Shown here: positions 45,625 through 59,638 of the stretch, piece after piece | Position numbering within the stretch: position 1 is the first letter of the stretch | Layout: each line of letters opens with the position of its first letter | NCBI RefSeq assembly: GCF_001422815.1 | Contig: NZ_LMMP01000005.1 | Span: forward strand, 63,143 to 127,142 | Direction of reading: 5' to 3' | Origin: Methylobacterium sp. Leaf91 | GTDB taxonomy: Bacteria > Pseudomonadota > Alphaproteobacteria > Rhizobiales > Beijerinckiaceae | DNA: 64,000 nucleotides | Position numbers and translations under genes: made by a program | The notes under the pieces: generated by a model | What the model saw: only the letters and a program-made list of their open reading frames with translations | Database searches by the model: none | What the model was told of the DNA's origin: nothing

Positions 45625-47245
45625 ATGCAGCTCACGATCTGGACCTATGAAGGGCCGCCCCATATCGGCGCCATGCGCGTCGCCACCGCCATGCGGGGAC
45701 TGCACTACGTCCTGCATGCGCCCCAGGGCGACACCTATGCCGACCTGCTCTTCACTATGATCGAGAGGCGCGATGCGCGCCCGCCGGTGACCTACACCAC
45801 CTTCCAGGCCCGCGACCTCGGCGCGGACACCGCCGCGATCTTCAAGAATGCGGTGGAGGCCGCCTACGAGCGGTTCCGGCCGGAGGCGATGATCGTTGGC
45901 GCGTCCTGCACCGCCGAACTGATCCAGGACGATCCGGGCGGTCTCGCCAAGGCCCTCGCCCTGCCGATCCCGGTCATCCCGCTCGATCTCCCTTCCTACC
46001 AGAAGAAGGAGAATTGGGGCGCCTCGGAGACCTTCTACCGGCTGGTGCGCACTCTGGCCGTCCCGGTGAAACCCACCGCGCCGCGCGAGACGCGGCGTCC
46101 GCTCTGCAACATTCTCGGCCCCACCGCCCTCGGCTTCCGCCACCGCGACGACCTCGTCGAGATCAGGAGCCTGCTCGGCCGGCTCGGGATCGACATGAAC
46201 GTGGTGGCGCCGCTCGGGGCGACCCCCGCCGATCTCGGCCGCCTCGGCGAGGCCGATTTCAACGTGGTGCTCTATCCCGAGATCGCGCGGGCCGCCGGGC
46301 AGCACCTGCACAAGACCTTCGGCCAGCCGATGGTCGAGACCGTGCCGATCGGCGTCCAGGCCACCATCCGGTTCGTCGAGGAGGTGGCGGCGCTCGCCGG
46401 GATCGATCCGGCCCCGGTTCTCGACGGCGCACCGTCGCGGCTGCCCTGGTACTCGCGCTCCGTCGATTCGACCTACCTTACGGGCAAGCGCGTCTTCGTC
46501 TTCGGCGACGCCACCCATGCCCTCGCCGCGGCCCGCGTCGCGTCCACCGAACTCGGCTTCAAGATCGTCGGCCTCGGCACCTATACCCGCGAATTCGCCC
46601 GCGAGATCCGGGCGGAGGCGGCGCTCCACGGCATCGAGGCCCTCGTCACCGACGATTACCTCGACGTGGAAGCGGCGATCCAGGCCAGCGCCGCCGAACT
46701 GGTGCTGGGCACGCAGATGGAGCGGCACATCGCCAAGCGTCTGGGCCTTCCCTGCGCGGTGATCTCGGCCCCGATCCACGTCCAGGATTTCCCCGCCCGG
46801 CATTCGCCGCAGATGGGGTTCGAGGGCGCCAACGTCCTGTTCGATACCTGGGTCCATCCGTTGATGATGGGGCTGGAAGAACATCTGCTCGGCATGTTCC
46901 GCGAGGACAACGAGTTCCACGCCGACGCCGCGCCCTCCCATCTCGGACCCGGTCACCAGCCTGTCCCTCCCCCCTTTGCGGGGGAGGGTGGCCCTCGCGT
47001 CAGCGAGGGTCGGGAGAGGGGAGCGCCATCTCCGGAGAGGTCGCCCCCTCTCCCGCCTGCTCCGCAGGCACCCTCCCCCGCAGAGGGGGGAGGGAGTTCC
47101 AGTTCCGCACAAAGCATCTGGGCCCCCGACGCCGAGAAGGAACTCAGGAAGATCCCGTTCTTCGTGCGGGGCAAAGCCCGCGCCAATACCGAACGGTTCG
47201 CCCGCGAGCGCGAACTCCCCCTCATCACAGTCGAGACGCTCTATG

Positions 47246-47271
<26 letters not shown>
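45625..47271 (+). CDS. bchB: Light-independent protochlorophyllide reductase subunit B, with an in-frame repeat insertion
   Basis: The 548-residue catalytic partner of BchN reduces the C17-C18 double bond of protochlorophyllide. Asp36 (HAPQGDTY), the unusual cluster ligand, is present. The catalytic body runs to about residue 440 and the C-terminal PCP-reductase helix domain ([20 protein letters not shown] onward) from about 497. Between them, residues 447-490 are encoded by a GC-rich palindromic repeat and read as a proline, glycine and glutamate-rich linker. Other BchB proteins have a shorter acidic or alanine-rich linker and about 510-525 residues. The frame is intact across the insertion. 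The 3' end overlaps bchH by 26 bases. Confidence 0.95.
46964..47095. repeat. Palindromic repeat element inside bchB (copy A, 132 bp)
   Basis: The element begins with CCCTCCCCC (46965-46973) pairing to GGGGGAGGG (46980-46988) and ends with a matching CCCTCCCCCG...GGGGGGAGGGA hairpin. Two internal hairpins (CCCTCGCG/CGCGAGGG-like and GCCTGCTCCGCAGGC) lie between. The whole can fold as a multi-armed structure. Its length is 44 codons exactly, so it keeps the bchB frame. Its reverse complement matches 59639-59767 over nearly all its length. Confidence 0.85.
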
Positions 47272-51846
<4,575 letters not shown>

Positions 51847-51858
51847 GGGGGCAGGCCG

Positions 51859-52599
51859 ATGCATAACGGGACCTACGCCGAGCGGCGCTCGCAACTGACC
51901 ACCTATTTCGACCGCACGGCGGTGGAGGCCTGGGCGCGCCTCACCACCGACGCCCCGGTCTCGAAGATCCGCGCCACCGTGCGGGCCGGGCGGGACGCCA
52001 TGCGGGCGAACCTGCTCTCCTGGCTGCCCGAAGATCTCACCGGCCGGCGCATTCTCGATGCCGGCTGCGGGACGGGAGCCCTCAGCGTCGAGGCCGCCCG
52101 CCGCGGGGCGGAGGTGGTCGCCATCGACGTCTCGCCGACGCTGGTGGGCCTCGCCCGCGAGCGCAGCGCCGAGCTGCTCGGCGGCCACCATATCGACTTC
52201 CGCGTCGGCGACATGCTCGGTCCCTGGCTAGGGCGCTTCGACCACGTGGTCGCCATGGATTCGCTCATCCATTACAACGCCGGCGACATCGTCCGGGCGC
52301 TCGCCGAATTCGGCCTGCGGACCGACGGATCGCTGGTCTTCACCGTGGCCCCGCGCACGGCGCTCCTCACCCTGATGCACGCCGCCGGCCGGCTCTTCCC
52401 GCGCGGCGACCGGGCGCCCGCCATCGTGCCGATCACCGAAGGCGGCCTGCGCCGCCGGATCGGCGGGGAGGCCGCACTCGCCGGGTTCGCTGTGGAGCGG
52501 ACACAGCGGGTCAATAGCGGGTTCTACCTATCGAACGCCGTGGAGTTGGCGCGGAAAAGCCCTCCCCGCATCGCTGGGGAGGGGGGAACCGTGCCATGA
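51859..52599 (+). CDS. bchM: Mg-protoporphyrin IX O-methyltransferase BchM, with repeat-derived C-terminus
   Basis: The 246-residue SAM-dependent enzyme methylates the C13 propionate of Mg-protoporphyrin IX. The SAM motif ILDAGCGTGALSVEAARRGAEVVAIDVS lies at about residues 65-92, and the family segment FDHVVAMDSLIHYN near 130. The conserved domain ends near residue 232 with the SGFYLSNAVEL segment. The last 14 residues, including PPRIAGEGG, are encoded by a short palindromic repeat and are not family-typical. The stop overlaps lhaA by 4 bases. It starts 12 bases after bchL with a G-rich ribosome binding site. Confidence 0.95.
   Translation: MHNGTYAERRSQLTTYFDRTAVEAWARLTTDAPVSKIRATVRAGRDAMRANLLSWLPEDLTGRRILDAGCGTGALSVEAARRGAEVVAIDVSPTLVGLARERSAELLGGHHIDFRVGDMLGPWLGRFDHVVAMDSLIHYNAGDIVRALAEFGLRTDGSLVFTVAPRTALLTLMHAAGRLFPRGDRAPAIVPITEGGLRRRIGGEAALAGFAVERTQRVNSGFYLSNAVELARKSPPRIAGEGGTVP
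52560..52583. repeat. Short palindromic repeat at the bchM/lhaA junction
   Basis: Arms CCCTCCCC and GGGGAGGG flank an 8-base loop. It corresponds to one terminal hairpin of the longer element in bchB, and its translation (PPRIAGEGG) parallels the PPPFAGEGG read from the bchB copy. The right arm (GGGGAGGGGGG) lies about 10 bases before the lhaA ATG and could serve as its ribosome binding site. Confidence 0.7.
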
Positions 52600-54041
52600 A
52601 ACCCGCCGACCTCACCGCCCGCCTGCTCACGCGCCTCGGCCCCGGCCTGATGCCGTTCCTGCCCTTCGCCGACGCGGCGACGCCGGAACTGCCGCTGGGA
52701 CGGTTGCTGCGGCTGTCGCTGTTCCAGGTGACGGTGGGGATGGCCGCCGTGCTCCTCATCGGCACGCTGAACCGGGTGATGATCGTCGAACTCGAAGTCC
52801 CGGCCTGGATCGTGGCGGTGATGCTGTCGCTGCCGCTGGTCTTCGCCCCCTTGCGGGCCCTGGTGGGGTTCCGCTCGGACACCCACCGCTCGGTCCTCGG
52901 ATGGCGCCGCGTCCCCTACATCTGGTTCGGCACCCTGCTGCAGTTCGGCGGTCTCGCCATCATGCCGTTCGCGCTGCTGATCCTGTCCGGCGACACCACC
53001 GGCCCGGCCTGGCCGGGCCATGTGGCGGCGGCGCTCGCCTTCGTCATGGTGGGGGCCGGCCTCCACACCACCCAGACCGTCGGCCTCGCGCTCGCCACCG
53101 ATCTCGCCCCCGCCCATGCGCGGCCGAGGGTCGTGGCCCTGCTTTGCGCGATGCTGCTGGCCGGCATGGTGGTGAGCGCGGTCGCCTTCGGGCTGCTGCT
53201 CGCGAACTTCTCCGCGATCCGCCTGATCCAGGTGATCCAGGGCGCGGCCCTGGTGACGATCCTCCTCAACGGCATCGCCCTGTGGAAGCAGGAGGCGCGA
53301 CAGCCCGGACGCACGGCGACGGACCTGCCGCGCCCGAGCTTCTCGCAATCCTGGTCGGCCTATGCCGGCAGCGGCTTGGCGCGACGGCGTCTCGTCGCCA
53401 CCGGGCTCGGCACGGCGGCCTTCTCGATGCAGGACATCCTGCTCGAACCCTATGGCGGGCAGATCCTGCATCTGCCGGTGGCCGCCACCACGGCGCTCAC
53501 CGCGATGCTCGCGGCCGGAGGCGGGGTCGGCCTATTGCTCGCGGCGCGTTGGCTCGGCCGGGGCGGCGATCCGTTCCGGGTCGCGGCGGCCGGCAGCGTC
53601 GTCGGCATCGTCGCCTTCTCGGCGGTGATCTTCGCCGCGCCCCTCGCCTCGGCCCAGCTCTTCACCACCGGCGTCACGCTCATCGGCCTCGGCGGCGGTC
53701 TGTTCGCGCACGGAACCCTCACCGCCTCCATGGCTAAGGCGGGGCCGGAGGAGACCGGGCTCGCGCTGGGCGCCTGGGGCGCCGTCCAGGCCAGTGCGGC
53801 CGGAATCGCCATCGCGGCGAGCGGCATCCTGCGCGATGTCGGCTCCAGCCTTTCGGCCTCAGGGGCGCTGGGCGAGGCGATGAGCGACCCGTCGGTGGGC
53901 TACCTCATCGTCTACCACATCGAGATCGCACTGCTCTTCGCGACGCTGCTGGCCATCGGGCCCCTCGTCCGCGATCCGACCGCCCGCCTCAGGCAGGGGC
54001 GCGCCCTCCTGCCGACCCCCGTTTCCCGTCAAGGAGCCTGA
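52596..54041 (+). CDS. lhaA: Light-harvesting 1 assembly protein LhaA (PucC family)
   Basis: The 481-residue membrane protein has twelve hydrophobic segments. PucC-family landmarks are LNRVMIVELEVPAWIVA near residue 50, FRSDTHRSVLGWRRVPYIWFG near 90 and the SMQDILLEPYGGQIL segment near 280. Located between bchM and puhA, as in Rhodobacter, it is needed for assembly of the core LH1 antenna. The start overlaps bchM (ATGA) and may use the G-rich repeat as its ribosome binding site. The reaction-centre H gene begins 2 bases after its stop. Confidence 0.94.
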   Translation: MKPADLTARLLTRLGPGLMPFLPFADAATPELPLGRLLRLSLFQVTVGMAAVLLIGTLNRVMIVELEVPAWIVAVMLSLPLVFAPLRALVGFRSDTHRSVLGWRRVPYIWFGTLLQFGGLAIMPFALLILSGDTTGPAWPGHVAAALAFVMVGAGLHTTQTVGLALATDLAPAHARPRVVALLCAMLLAGMVVSAVAFGLLLANFSAIRLIQVIQGAALVTILLNGIALWKQEARQPGRTATDLPRPSFSQSWSAYAGSGLARRRLVATGLGTAAFSMQDILLEPYGGQILHLPVAATTALTAMLAAGGGVGLLLAARWLGRGGDPFRVAAAGSVVGIVAFSAVIFAAPLASAQLFTTGVTLIGLGGGLFAHGTLTASMAKAGPEETGLALGAWGAVQASAAGIAIAASGILRDVGSSLSASGALGEAMSDPSVGYLIVYHIEIALLFATLLAIGPLVRDPTARLRQGRALLPTPVSRQGA

Positions 54042-54043
54042 CC

Positions 54044-54817
54044 ATGCAACGAGGTGAAATCACGGGTTACATCGACGTCGCCCAGGTCGTGCTCTACGCA
54101 TTCTGGATCTTCTTCGCCGGCCTCGTCTTCTATCTTCGGCGGGAAGACCGGCGCGAAGGCTATCCGCTGGAGAACGAAGTGGCCGGACGCCTGAAGCGGC
54201 CGGACCCGATCCTGATCCCGAGCCCGAAACAGTTCCTGCTCTCGAACGGCCTGGTGAAGACCGCGCCGCAGACCGACATGCAGCCCGCCCGGAACTATAG
54301 CGGCCACAAGCGCGAGATCTGGCCCGGCGCCCCGATGGAGCCGGATGGCGACGGGCTTCACGACCAGATCGGCCCCGGCTCCTATGTCGACCGCGACGAC
54401 CATCACGACCGGACCTGGGACGACGAGAAGCGCATCGTCCCCTTACGCGTCGCCGAGCATTTCGTTGTGCACGAGGATGGTCCCAACCCGATCGGCATGA
54501 CCGTGTTCGGGGCCGACCGGAAGGTGGCGGGCATCGTCAGCGACCTCTGGATCGATCGCGGAGAGTCGATGGTCCGCTATGTCGAGGTCGAGCTCGCCGG
54601 GGGCGGGCGCCGGGTGCTGATGCCCAACACTTTCTGCCGGACGGGCCGGTTCACCCGCACCGTGAAGACCGAGGCGCTACTGGCCCATCAATTTGCGGAC
54701 ATCCCCGGCCAGAAGGACCCGGATTCGGTGACCCTCTACGAAGAGGAGCGGATCATGGCCTATTTCGGTGCCGGCACCCTCTACGCCACGGCGGACCGCC
54801 AGGAGCCGTTCCTGTGA
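54044..54817 (+). CDS. puhA: Photosynthetic reaction centre H subunit
   Basis: The 257-residue protein has one transmembrane helix (about residues 12-32, QVVLYAFWIFFAGLVFYL) and a cytoplasmic PRC-barrel domain. The helix is followed by the conserved REDRREGYPLE motif. The PRC part contains GVFGADRKVAGIVSDLWIDRGESMVRYVEVEL-like sequence near 155-185 and the VLMPNTFCR segment. It caps the L-M core encoded by the puf operon, which is not in this window. It overlaps puhB by 4 bases (GTGA). Confidence 0.96.
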   Translation: MQRGEITGYIDVAQVVLYAFWIFFAGLVFYLRREDRREGYPLENEVAGRLKRPDPILIPSPKQFLLSNGLVKTAPQTDMQPARNYSGHKREIWPGAPMEPDGDGLHDQIGPGSYVDRDDHHDRTWDDEKRIVPLRVAEHFVVHEDGPNPIGMTVFGADRKVAGIVSDLWIDRGESMVRYVEVELAGGGRRVLMPNTFCRTGRFTRTVKTEALLAHQFADIPGQKDPDSVTLYEEERIMAYFGAGTLYATADRQEPFL

Positions 54818-55500
54818 GCCGCGCCGCGAGACACCGCCCCGGCGTTCCCGCCAACGCCTTCGACGCTCCGCCCGGCTTGCCAGCACCGCTGCCGCCCGGT
54901 GAGCATATCCTCTGGCAGGGCCGCCCCTGCGGCTTCGGCATCGCCGCCCGGGCCCTGCATATCCGCCTCGTCGGCCTCTGGTTCGTCGGACTGGCCCTCT
55001 GGGCGGCGATCCCGCCCCTCGCCGAAGGCAGCTTCACCGAGGCCGCGCTGGTGGCCGGGCCGACACTCGCCGTCGGCAGCGGAGCGCTGGTCCTGCTCGG
55101 CCTGCTCGGCTGGCTCTCCGCCCGCTCGACCACCTACACGATCACCAATCGCCGGGTGGTGATGCGGCTCGGTATTGCCCTGCCGATGACCCTCAACCTG
55201 CCTTTCACCCTGATCGAGGGCGCCGGCTGCAAGGTTTTTACAGATGGCAGTGGTGATCTGCCTTTACGGCTGCGGGCCGGCAACCGCGTCGCCTACCTTC
55301 ATCTTTGGCCTCACGCCCGGCCATGGGCTCTTTTACGACCTGAACCGATGATGCGATCGGTGCCGGAGGCAAAGCAGGCAGCCGAAATCCTCGCCCAGGC
55401 CCTGTCAACTGCACTTGACACAACAGAGGAAACTGCGGCTCCTATCGTGGTCGCGCGGAAACGGCAGGTACGTCCTCCGCGCCTCGCCAACGCGAGTTGA
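54814..55500 (+). CDS. puhB: Photosynthetic complex assembly protein PuhB
   Basis: The 228-residue membrane protein has hydrophobic segments at about residues 48-70 and 78-100, followed by a PH-like domain (YTITNRRVVMRLGIALPMTLNLPF near 109-132) characteristic of PuhB. It helps assemble the reaction centre. The start is GTG 54814 within the puhA stop. A ribosome binding site for puhC overlaps its stop. Confidence 0.93.
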   Translation: MSRAARHRPGVPANAFDAPPGLPAPLPPGEHILWQGRPCGFGIAARALHIRLVGLWFVGLALWAAIPPLAEGSFTEAALVAGPTLAVGSGALVLLGLLGWLSARSTTYTITNRRVVMRLGIALPMTLNLPFTLIEGAGCKVFTDGSGDLPLRLRAGNRVAYLHLWPHARPWALLRPEPMMRSVPEAKQAAEILAQALSTALDTTEETAAPIVVARKRQVRPPRLANAS

Positions 55501-55518
55501 ATGCAGGGAGGAGACGCG

Positions 55519-55992
55519 ATGACGGCGAAGGCTGATGCCGCCCGGATTCCGCGACCGCTGGTCATTGGATCGCTCGGGCTGATGGGGTTCGTCATCGTCG
55601 TGACGGGCATTGGCCGGAGCGAGGGGATCGGCCTCTCGCACATGCCGCCGACCAGAGCTGTCCGAACCGTCGATCTGAGGCCGGAAGACCGCCCCGACGG
55701 TGCCATCGTCATTAGGGATGCAGAGAACCGGGCCGTCATCGCCACCGTCGAACCCGGAGTGGACAATTTCGTCCGTGCCACCCTTCGGGGCTTCGGTCAG
55801 GCGAGGCTCCGCGCCGGCCTCACCCGAGACCAGCCCTTCCGCCTGACGCGCTTCGCCGATGGCGGTCTCGAACTCTCCGACCCGTCCACCGGACGCGTGG
55901 TCAATCTCGGCGCCTTCGGCCCGTCGAACTTCGCGGCCTTCATCAGGCTCCTCGCAGATACGAGACTCGCCGACAGCGGAGCGGTGCGATGA
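55519..55992 (+). CDS. puhC: Photosynthetic complex assembly protein PuhC
   Basis: The 157-residue protein has one N-terminal membrane helix (about residues 15-33) and a periplasmic domain with segments such as [14 protein letters not shown] and [29 protein letters not shown], which match PuhC. It is needed for normal reaction centre and LH1 levels. ATG 55519 follows GGGAGGAG at 5 bases; the earlier in-frame ATG at 55501 sits before that site. Its stop overlaps the next gene by 4 bases. Confidence 0.92.
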   Translation: MTAKADAARIPRPLVIGSLGLMGFVIVVTGIGRSEGIGLSHMPPTRAVRTVDLRPEDRPDGAIVIRDAENRAVIATVEPGVDNFVRATLRGFGQARLRAGLTRDQPFRLTRFADGGLELSDPSTGRVVNLGAFGPSNFAAFIRLLADTRLADSGAVR

Positions 55993-56288
55993 GTGCGTGG
56001 TTCGGACAGCGGATCGTCGAGGTGCCCTGCACCGTCGAGATCGAGCAGACCCCCGAGACCCTCCACGCCCACGTGACCCTGGACGCCACGTTCGAGATCG
56101 AACCGGGAGACGAGGTTCAGGTCCACGACGCACCCACCTCCGTTCCCTATGGCGAGCGCCTTGTGGTCCGCCGCACCGCCACGATCACCCGTGCCGGCAT
56201 CCTGGAGCGGCTCTGGACCAAATTCGCCGGCCATTTCGAGCTCACCGAACTCTACGAAGTCAGCTTCTCAGAGAGGAGGCGCCTGTGA
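55989..56288 (+). CDS. Conserved 99-residue protein of the puh-acsF operon, function unknown
   Basis: The 99-residue soluble protein lies between puhC and acsF, the place where related phototrophs also carry a small uncharacterised gene. It appears beta-rich, with segments such as [24 protein letters not shown] and a C-terminal helix that includes [19 protein letters not shown]. It has no signal peptide or membrane helix, so it should be cytoplasmic. It overlaps puhC (ATGA) and acsF (GTGA) by 4 bases each, so its synthesis is tied to both. A link to AcsF stability or complex assembly is inference. Confidence 0.85.
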   Translation: MSAWFGQRIVEVPCTVEIEQTPETLHAHVTLDATFEIEPGDEVQVHDAPTSVPYGERLVVRRTATITRAGILERLWTKFAGHFELTELYEVSFSERRRL

Positions 56289-57376
56289 ACGTCTCGATCC
56301 AGCACCAAGGCCCGAAGGGCGTCACGCCGAAGCTGCCCATGAACGAGGGCACAAAGGCCGCCCAGGAGACGACCTTCCTTTCACCCCGCTTCTACACCAC
56401 CGATTTCGAGGAACTCGACCGCACCGATGTCGAGCCCGTGCGTAAGCAATGGGACATCCTGATCGCGGAGCTCCGCGCCGACCCGAACAAGCGCCACTTC
56501 ACTCGCAACGAGGAGTTCGACCTCGACATGTCCGGCCTCGACCCGGACCTGCGCAAGGAATTCATGGATTTCCTCGTCTCCTCGATCACCGCCGAGTTCT
56601 CCGGCTGCGTGCTCTATGCGGAGATGAGGAAGCGCGCCAAGAACCCAGACATCCGCGAACTGTTCGGCTTCATGAGCCGGGACGAAGCCCGCCACGCCGG
56701 CTTCATCAACGACGTGCTCAAGGATTTCGGCATCGGCGTCGATCTGGGATTTCTGACCAAATCGAAGAAATACACGTTCTTCCGGCCGAAGTTCATCTTC
56801 TACGCCACCTATCTCTCCGAGAAGATCGGCTACGCTCGCTACATCACCATCTTCCGCGAACTGGAACGCAACCCGGAAAGACGTTTCCACCCGATCTTCA
56901 AATGGTTCGAGAAGTGGTGCAACGACGAGTTCCGTCACGGCGAGGCCTTCGCCCTGCTCATGCGCGCCAACCCGAAGCTGACTACCGGCATCAACCGCTA
57001 CTGGATCAAGTTCTTCCTGCTCGCCGTCTTCGCCACCATGTATGTGCGCGACCATTGCCGGCCGCATTTCCACAAGGCGCTCGGGGTCGATCCGACCGAT
57101 TACGACTTCAAGGTGTTCCGGATCACCTCCGACATCTCGAAACAGACCTTCCCGCTCACACTCGACCTCGACAATCCGAAGTTCAAGGCGGCCCTCGACC
57201 GGCTCCTCGTCTGTTCGACCAGGCTCGCCGACGCCAAGGCGCAGGGCGGGATCGTGGGGAGGCTCAAACAGGGTGCCTGGATCGCAGCCTCGGCGGTCAA
57301 CTTCGTCCGGCTCTATGCCCTGCCGACCATCGACAACCCGATGCCGGCCGAGATCCGACTCGAGCCGGTCTGGTAG
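56285..57376 (+). CDS. acsF: Aerobic Mg-protoporphyrin IX monomethyl ester cyclase AcsF
   Basis: The 363-residue di-iron enzyme forms ring E in the oxygen-dependent pathway. The metal-binding glutamates and histidines are visible in [11 protein letters not shown] near residue 100, [11 protein letters not shown] near 132, and [11 protein letters not shown] near 217. The start is GTG 56285, with GGAGG 5 bases upstream and a GTGA overlap with the preceding gene. The use of AcsF instead of the radical-SAM enzyme BchE fits an aerobic phototroph. puhE follows after one base. Confidence 0.97.
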   Translation: MNVSIQHQGPKGVTPKLPMNEGTKAAQETTFLSPRFYTTDFEELDRTDVEPVRKQWDILIAELRADPNKRHFTRNEEFDLDMSGLDPDLRKEFMDFLVSSITAEFSGCVLYAEMRKRAKNPDIRELFGFMSRDEARHAGFINDVLKDFGIGVDLGFLTKSKKYTFFRPKFIFYATYLSEKIGYARYITIFRELERNPERRFHPIFKWFEKWCNDEFRHGEAFALLMRANPKLTTGINRYWIKFFLLAVFATMYVRDHCRPHFHKALGVDPTDYDFKVFRITSDISKQTFPLTLDLDNPKFKAALDRLLVCSTRLADAKAQGGIVGRLKQGAWIAASAVNFVRLYALPTIDNPMPAEIRLEPVW

Positions 57377-57377
57377 C

Positions 57378-58190
57378 GTGGGTGCCTATGCGGTCCCCGC
57401 GCTCTACGCGATCGTGGTCTGGTGGTTCTCCACCGGACTGATCCTGCTTCTCGACCTCAAACCCCGGCACACCCATGCCTGGAGCATGGCGGGAGCGACC
57501 CTGGTGCTGGCCGGCGCCGTCTGGGCCATCGCCCGAAGCGCCGGCGACACGAGCGAGGCGGGAGCCTATATCGCTTTCACCGGAGCGCTGCTGGTCTGGG
57601 GCTGGCAGGAGATGAGCTATTACATGGGCTTCGTGTCCGGCCCGCGTGCCGTCGGATGCGCACCGGGCACGCGAGGCCTCGCTCGATTTCGGGCGGCGGT
57701 GGCCACGAGCCTGTGGCACGAGGCGGCGATCGTCGCCGGGGGAGCGGCCATCCTCGCCCTCATCTGGGGCGAGCCAAACCGTTTCGCCCTGTGGACCTAT
57801 CTCACCCTCTGGGGAATGAACCTCTCGGCCCGGCTCAACATGTTCCTGGGCGTGCGCAACCTCAATACCGAGTTTCTCCCCGAGCATCTCAGCTACCTCT
57901 CGTGCTTCCTCACCAGGAAGCCGATGAACATGCTGTTCCCGGTCTCGGTCGCCGTCGGGACGGCGCTGACGTTGGCGATCGGGCTGGCCGCCATCGACGA
58001 ACAGGCACTGCCACACGATGTCGTGGGCCTGACCATTCTGACCACCATGCTGGCGCTCGCCACCCTGGAACACGGGTTCCTGATGCTGCCGCTGCCCTCC
58101 GCCGCCCTTTGGAGCTGGAGCCTGCCCTCGGGCAAGAGGCCGTCCCTGCGCGCCGAACCAGCGCCGGTGCATCCCCGCGACCGTGCCTGA
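57378..58190 (+). CDS. puhE: Photosynthetic complex assembly protein PuhE
   Basis: The 270-residue protein has seven or eight hydrophobic segments and the conserved WGWQEMSYYMGFVSGPR block near residue 73 and LWHEAAIVAGG near 115, both typical of PuhE. In Rhodobacter capsulatus PuhE modulates bacteriochlorophyll production. The start is GTG 57378, one base after the acsF stop; the next ATG lies further inside the first helix. It appears to be the last gene of the operon that begins at bchF. A 222-base gap with a PpsR-like site separates it from hemA. Confidence 0.92.
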   Translation: MGAYAVPALYAIVVWWFSTGLILLLDLKPRHTHAWSMAGATLVLAGAVWAIARSAGDTSEAGAYIAFTGALLVWGWQEMSYYMGFVSGPRAVGCAPGTRGLARFRAAVATSLWHEAAIVAGGAAILALIWGEPNRFALWTYLTLWGMNLSARLNMFLGVRNLNTEFLPEHLSYLSCFLTRKPMNMLFPVSVAVGTALTLAIGLAAIDEQALPHDVVGLTILTTMLALATLEHGFLMLPLPSAALWSWSLPSGKRPSLRAEPAPVHPRDRA

Positions 58191-58302
58191 TCCCCTCGAT
58201 CCGCCTTCCCTGATCCAAGGTGTGACCGCGCGCTTCCATATCGGACGGGTCGGCGGAAACACGCCGCGCCGATCTACTGGGTAATTTATTGTCGTCCAAA
58301 AG

Positions 58303-58320
58303 CGTCAAGTTTAGTTGACA
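58303..58320. promoter_or_regulatory. Near-consensus PpsR site upstream of hemA
   Basis: CGT-N12-ACA, one base off the TGT-N12-ACA consensus, with inner GTCAAG...TTGACA symmetry like the boxes at bchG. It lies 93 bases before the hemA start, in an AT-richer part of the 222-base intergenic region. Confidence 0.5.
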
Positions 58321-58412
58321 CACTCATGCACTCGGTGGTCAAAAAAGCTGCCGGGACAAGGCAAGGCGTCGCTCGTTCAGACAGGTCGCCGCTCGTTGGG
58401 GAAAGGGACGCC

Positions 58413-59630
58413 ATGAACTACGAGACATTCTTCGGGAACGAGTTGGCCGGTCTCCACCGCGAGGGCCGCTACCGCGTCTTCACCGATCTCGAGCGCCAGA
58501 ACGGCCGCTTCCCCCACGCCACTCATCACAGCCCCGGCGGCGAGCGCCCGGTGACGGTCTGGTGCTCCAACGACTATCTTGGGATGGGCCAGAACCCTGT
58601 CGTGCTCGACGCCATGCACGAGGCGCTCGACCGCTGCGGCGCCGGGGCCGGCGGTACCCGCAACATTTCCGGCACTAACCATTACCACGTGCTTCTGGAG
58701 CAGGAGCTCGCCGACCTCCACCGCAAGGAGGCGGCCCTGCTCTTCACCTCCGGCTACGTCTCGAACTGGGCGGCGCTGGGCACGCTGGCCGGCAAGCTGC
58801 CGGGCTGCGTCGTGCTGTCGGATGCCGAGAACCATGCCTCGATGATCGAAGGCATCAAGGCCTCCCGCGCCGAGCGGCACATCTTCCGCCACAACGACCC
58901 GGAGGACCTCGACCGCAAGCTGCGGATGATCGACCCGGCGCGGCCGAAGCTGGTGGCCTTCGAGTCGGTCTATTCCATGGACGGTGACATCGCGCCCATC
59001 GCCGAGATCTGCGACGTCGCCGAAGCCCACGGCGCGCTCACCTATCTGGACGAGGTCCACGCGGTCGGCCTCTACGGCCCGCGCGGCGGCGGCATCTCCG
59101 AGCGGGAGGGCCTCGCCCACCGCCTCGACGTCATCGAGGGGACGCTCGGCAAGGCCTTCGCGGTGCATGGCGGCTACATCACCGGCTCGGCCAAGCTCTG
59201 CGACTTCGTCCGCAGCTTCGCCTCGGGCTTCATCTTCACCACCTCGTTGCCCCCGGCGGTGGCCGCTGGCGCGGCGGCGAGCATCCGCCATCTCAAGGCC
59301 AGCGGCAGCGAGCGCGAGCGCCACCAGGAACGCGTCGCCAGGGTCCGGACCCGGCTCGACGCCGCCGGCATCCCCTACCTCCCCAACGACAGCCACATCG
59401 TGCCCGTGATGGTCGGCGACCCCGTCCTGTGCAAGGCGATCAGCGACACGCTGCTCGACGAGTTCGGCATCTACGTCCAGCCGATCAACTACCCCACAGT
59501 GCCGCGCGGGACGGAGCGCCTGCGCATCACCCCGTCGCCACTGCATTCGGACGCCGATATCGACCATCTGGTGGGAGCGCTGGCGGCGATCTGGACGCGG
59601 ATGGGCGTGGAGCAGGCGGCGGCGGAGTGA
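58413..59630 (+). CDS. hemA: 5-aminolevulinate synthase
   Basis: The 405-residue PLP enzyme condenses glycine and succinyl-CoA, the committed step for all tetrapyrroles in alphaproteobacteria. Landmarks are [13 protein letters not shown] near residue 50, [17 protein letters not shown] near 75, the aspartate in [12 protein letters not shown] near 212 and the PLP-binding lysine in [14 protein letters not shown] near 249. Start 58413 gives the family-typical N-terminus and follows AAGGGAC. It may be the photosynthesis-dedicated copy, with another hemA elsewhere in the genome. A palindromic repeat begins 9 bases after its stop. Confidence 0.96.
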   Translation: MNYETFFGNELAGLHREGRYRVFTDLERQNGRFPHATHHSPGGERPVTVWCSNDYLGMGQNPVVLDAMHEALDRCGAGAGGTRNISGTNHYHVLLEQELADLHRKEAALLFTSGYVSNWAALGTLAGKLPGCVVLSDAENHASMIEGIKASRAERHIFRHNDPEDLDRKLRMIDPARPKLVAFESVYSMDGDIAPIAEICDVAEAHGALTYLDEVHAVGLYGPRGGGISEREGLAHRLDVIEGTLGKAFAVHGGYITGSAKLCDFVRSFASGFIFTTSLPPAVAAGAAASIRHLKASGSERERHQERVARVRTRLDAAGIPYLPNDSHIVPVMVGDPVLCKAISDTLLDEFGIYVQPINYPTVPRGTERLRITPSPLHSDADIDHLVGALAAIWTRMGVEQAAAE

Positions 59631-59638
59631 AGGCAAGA

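Noticed and set aside
46976..47245. Upstream extension of the bchH frame
   Set aside because: It would read the repeat and the 3' end of bchB in another frame; BchH homologues begin at the residues following ATG 47246.
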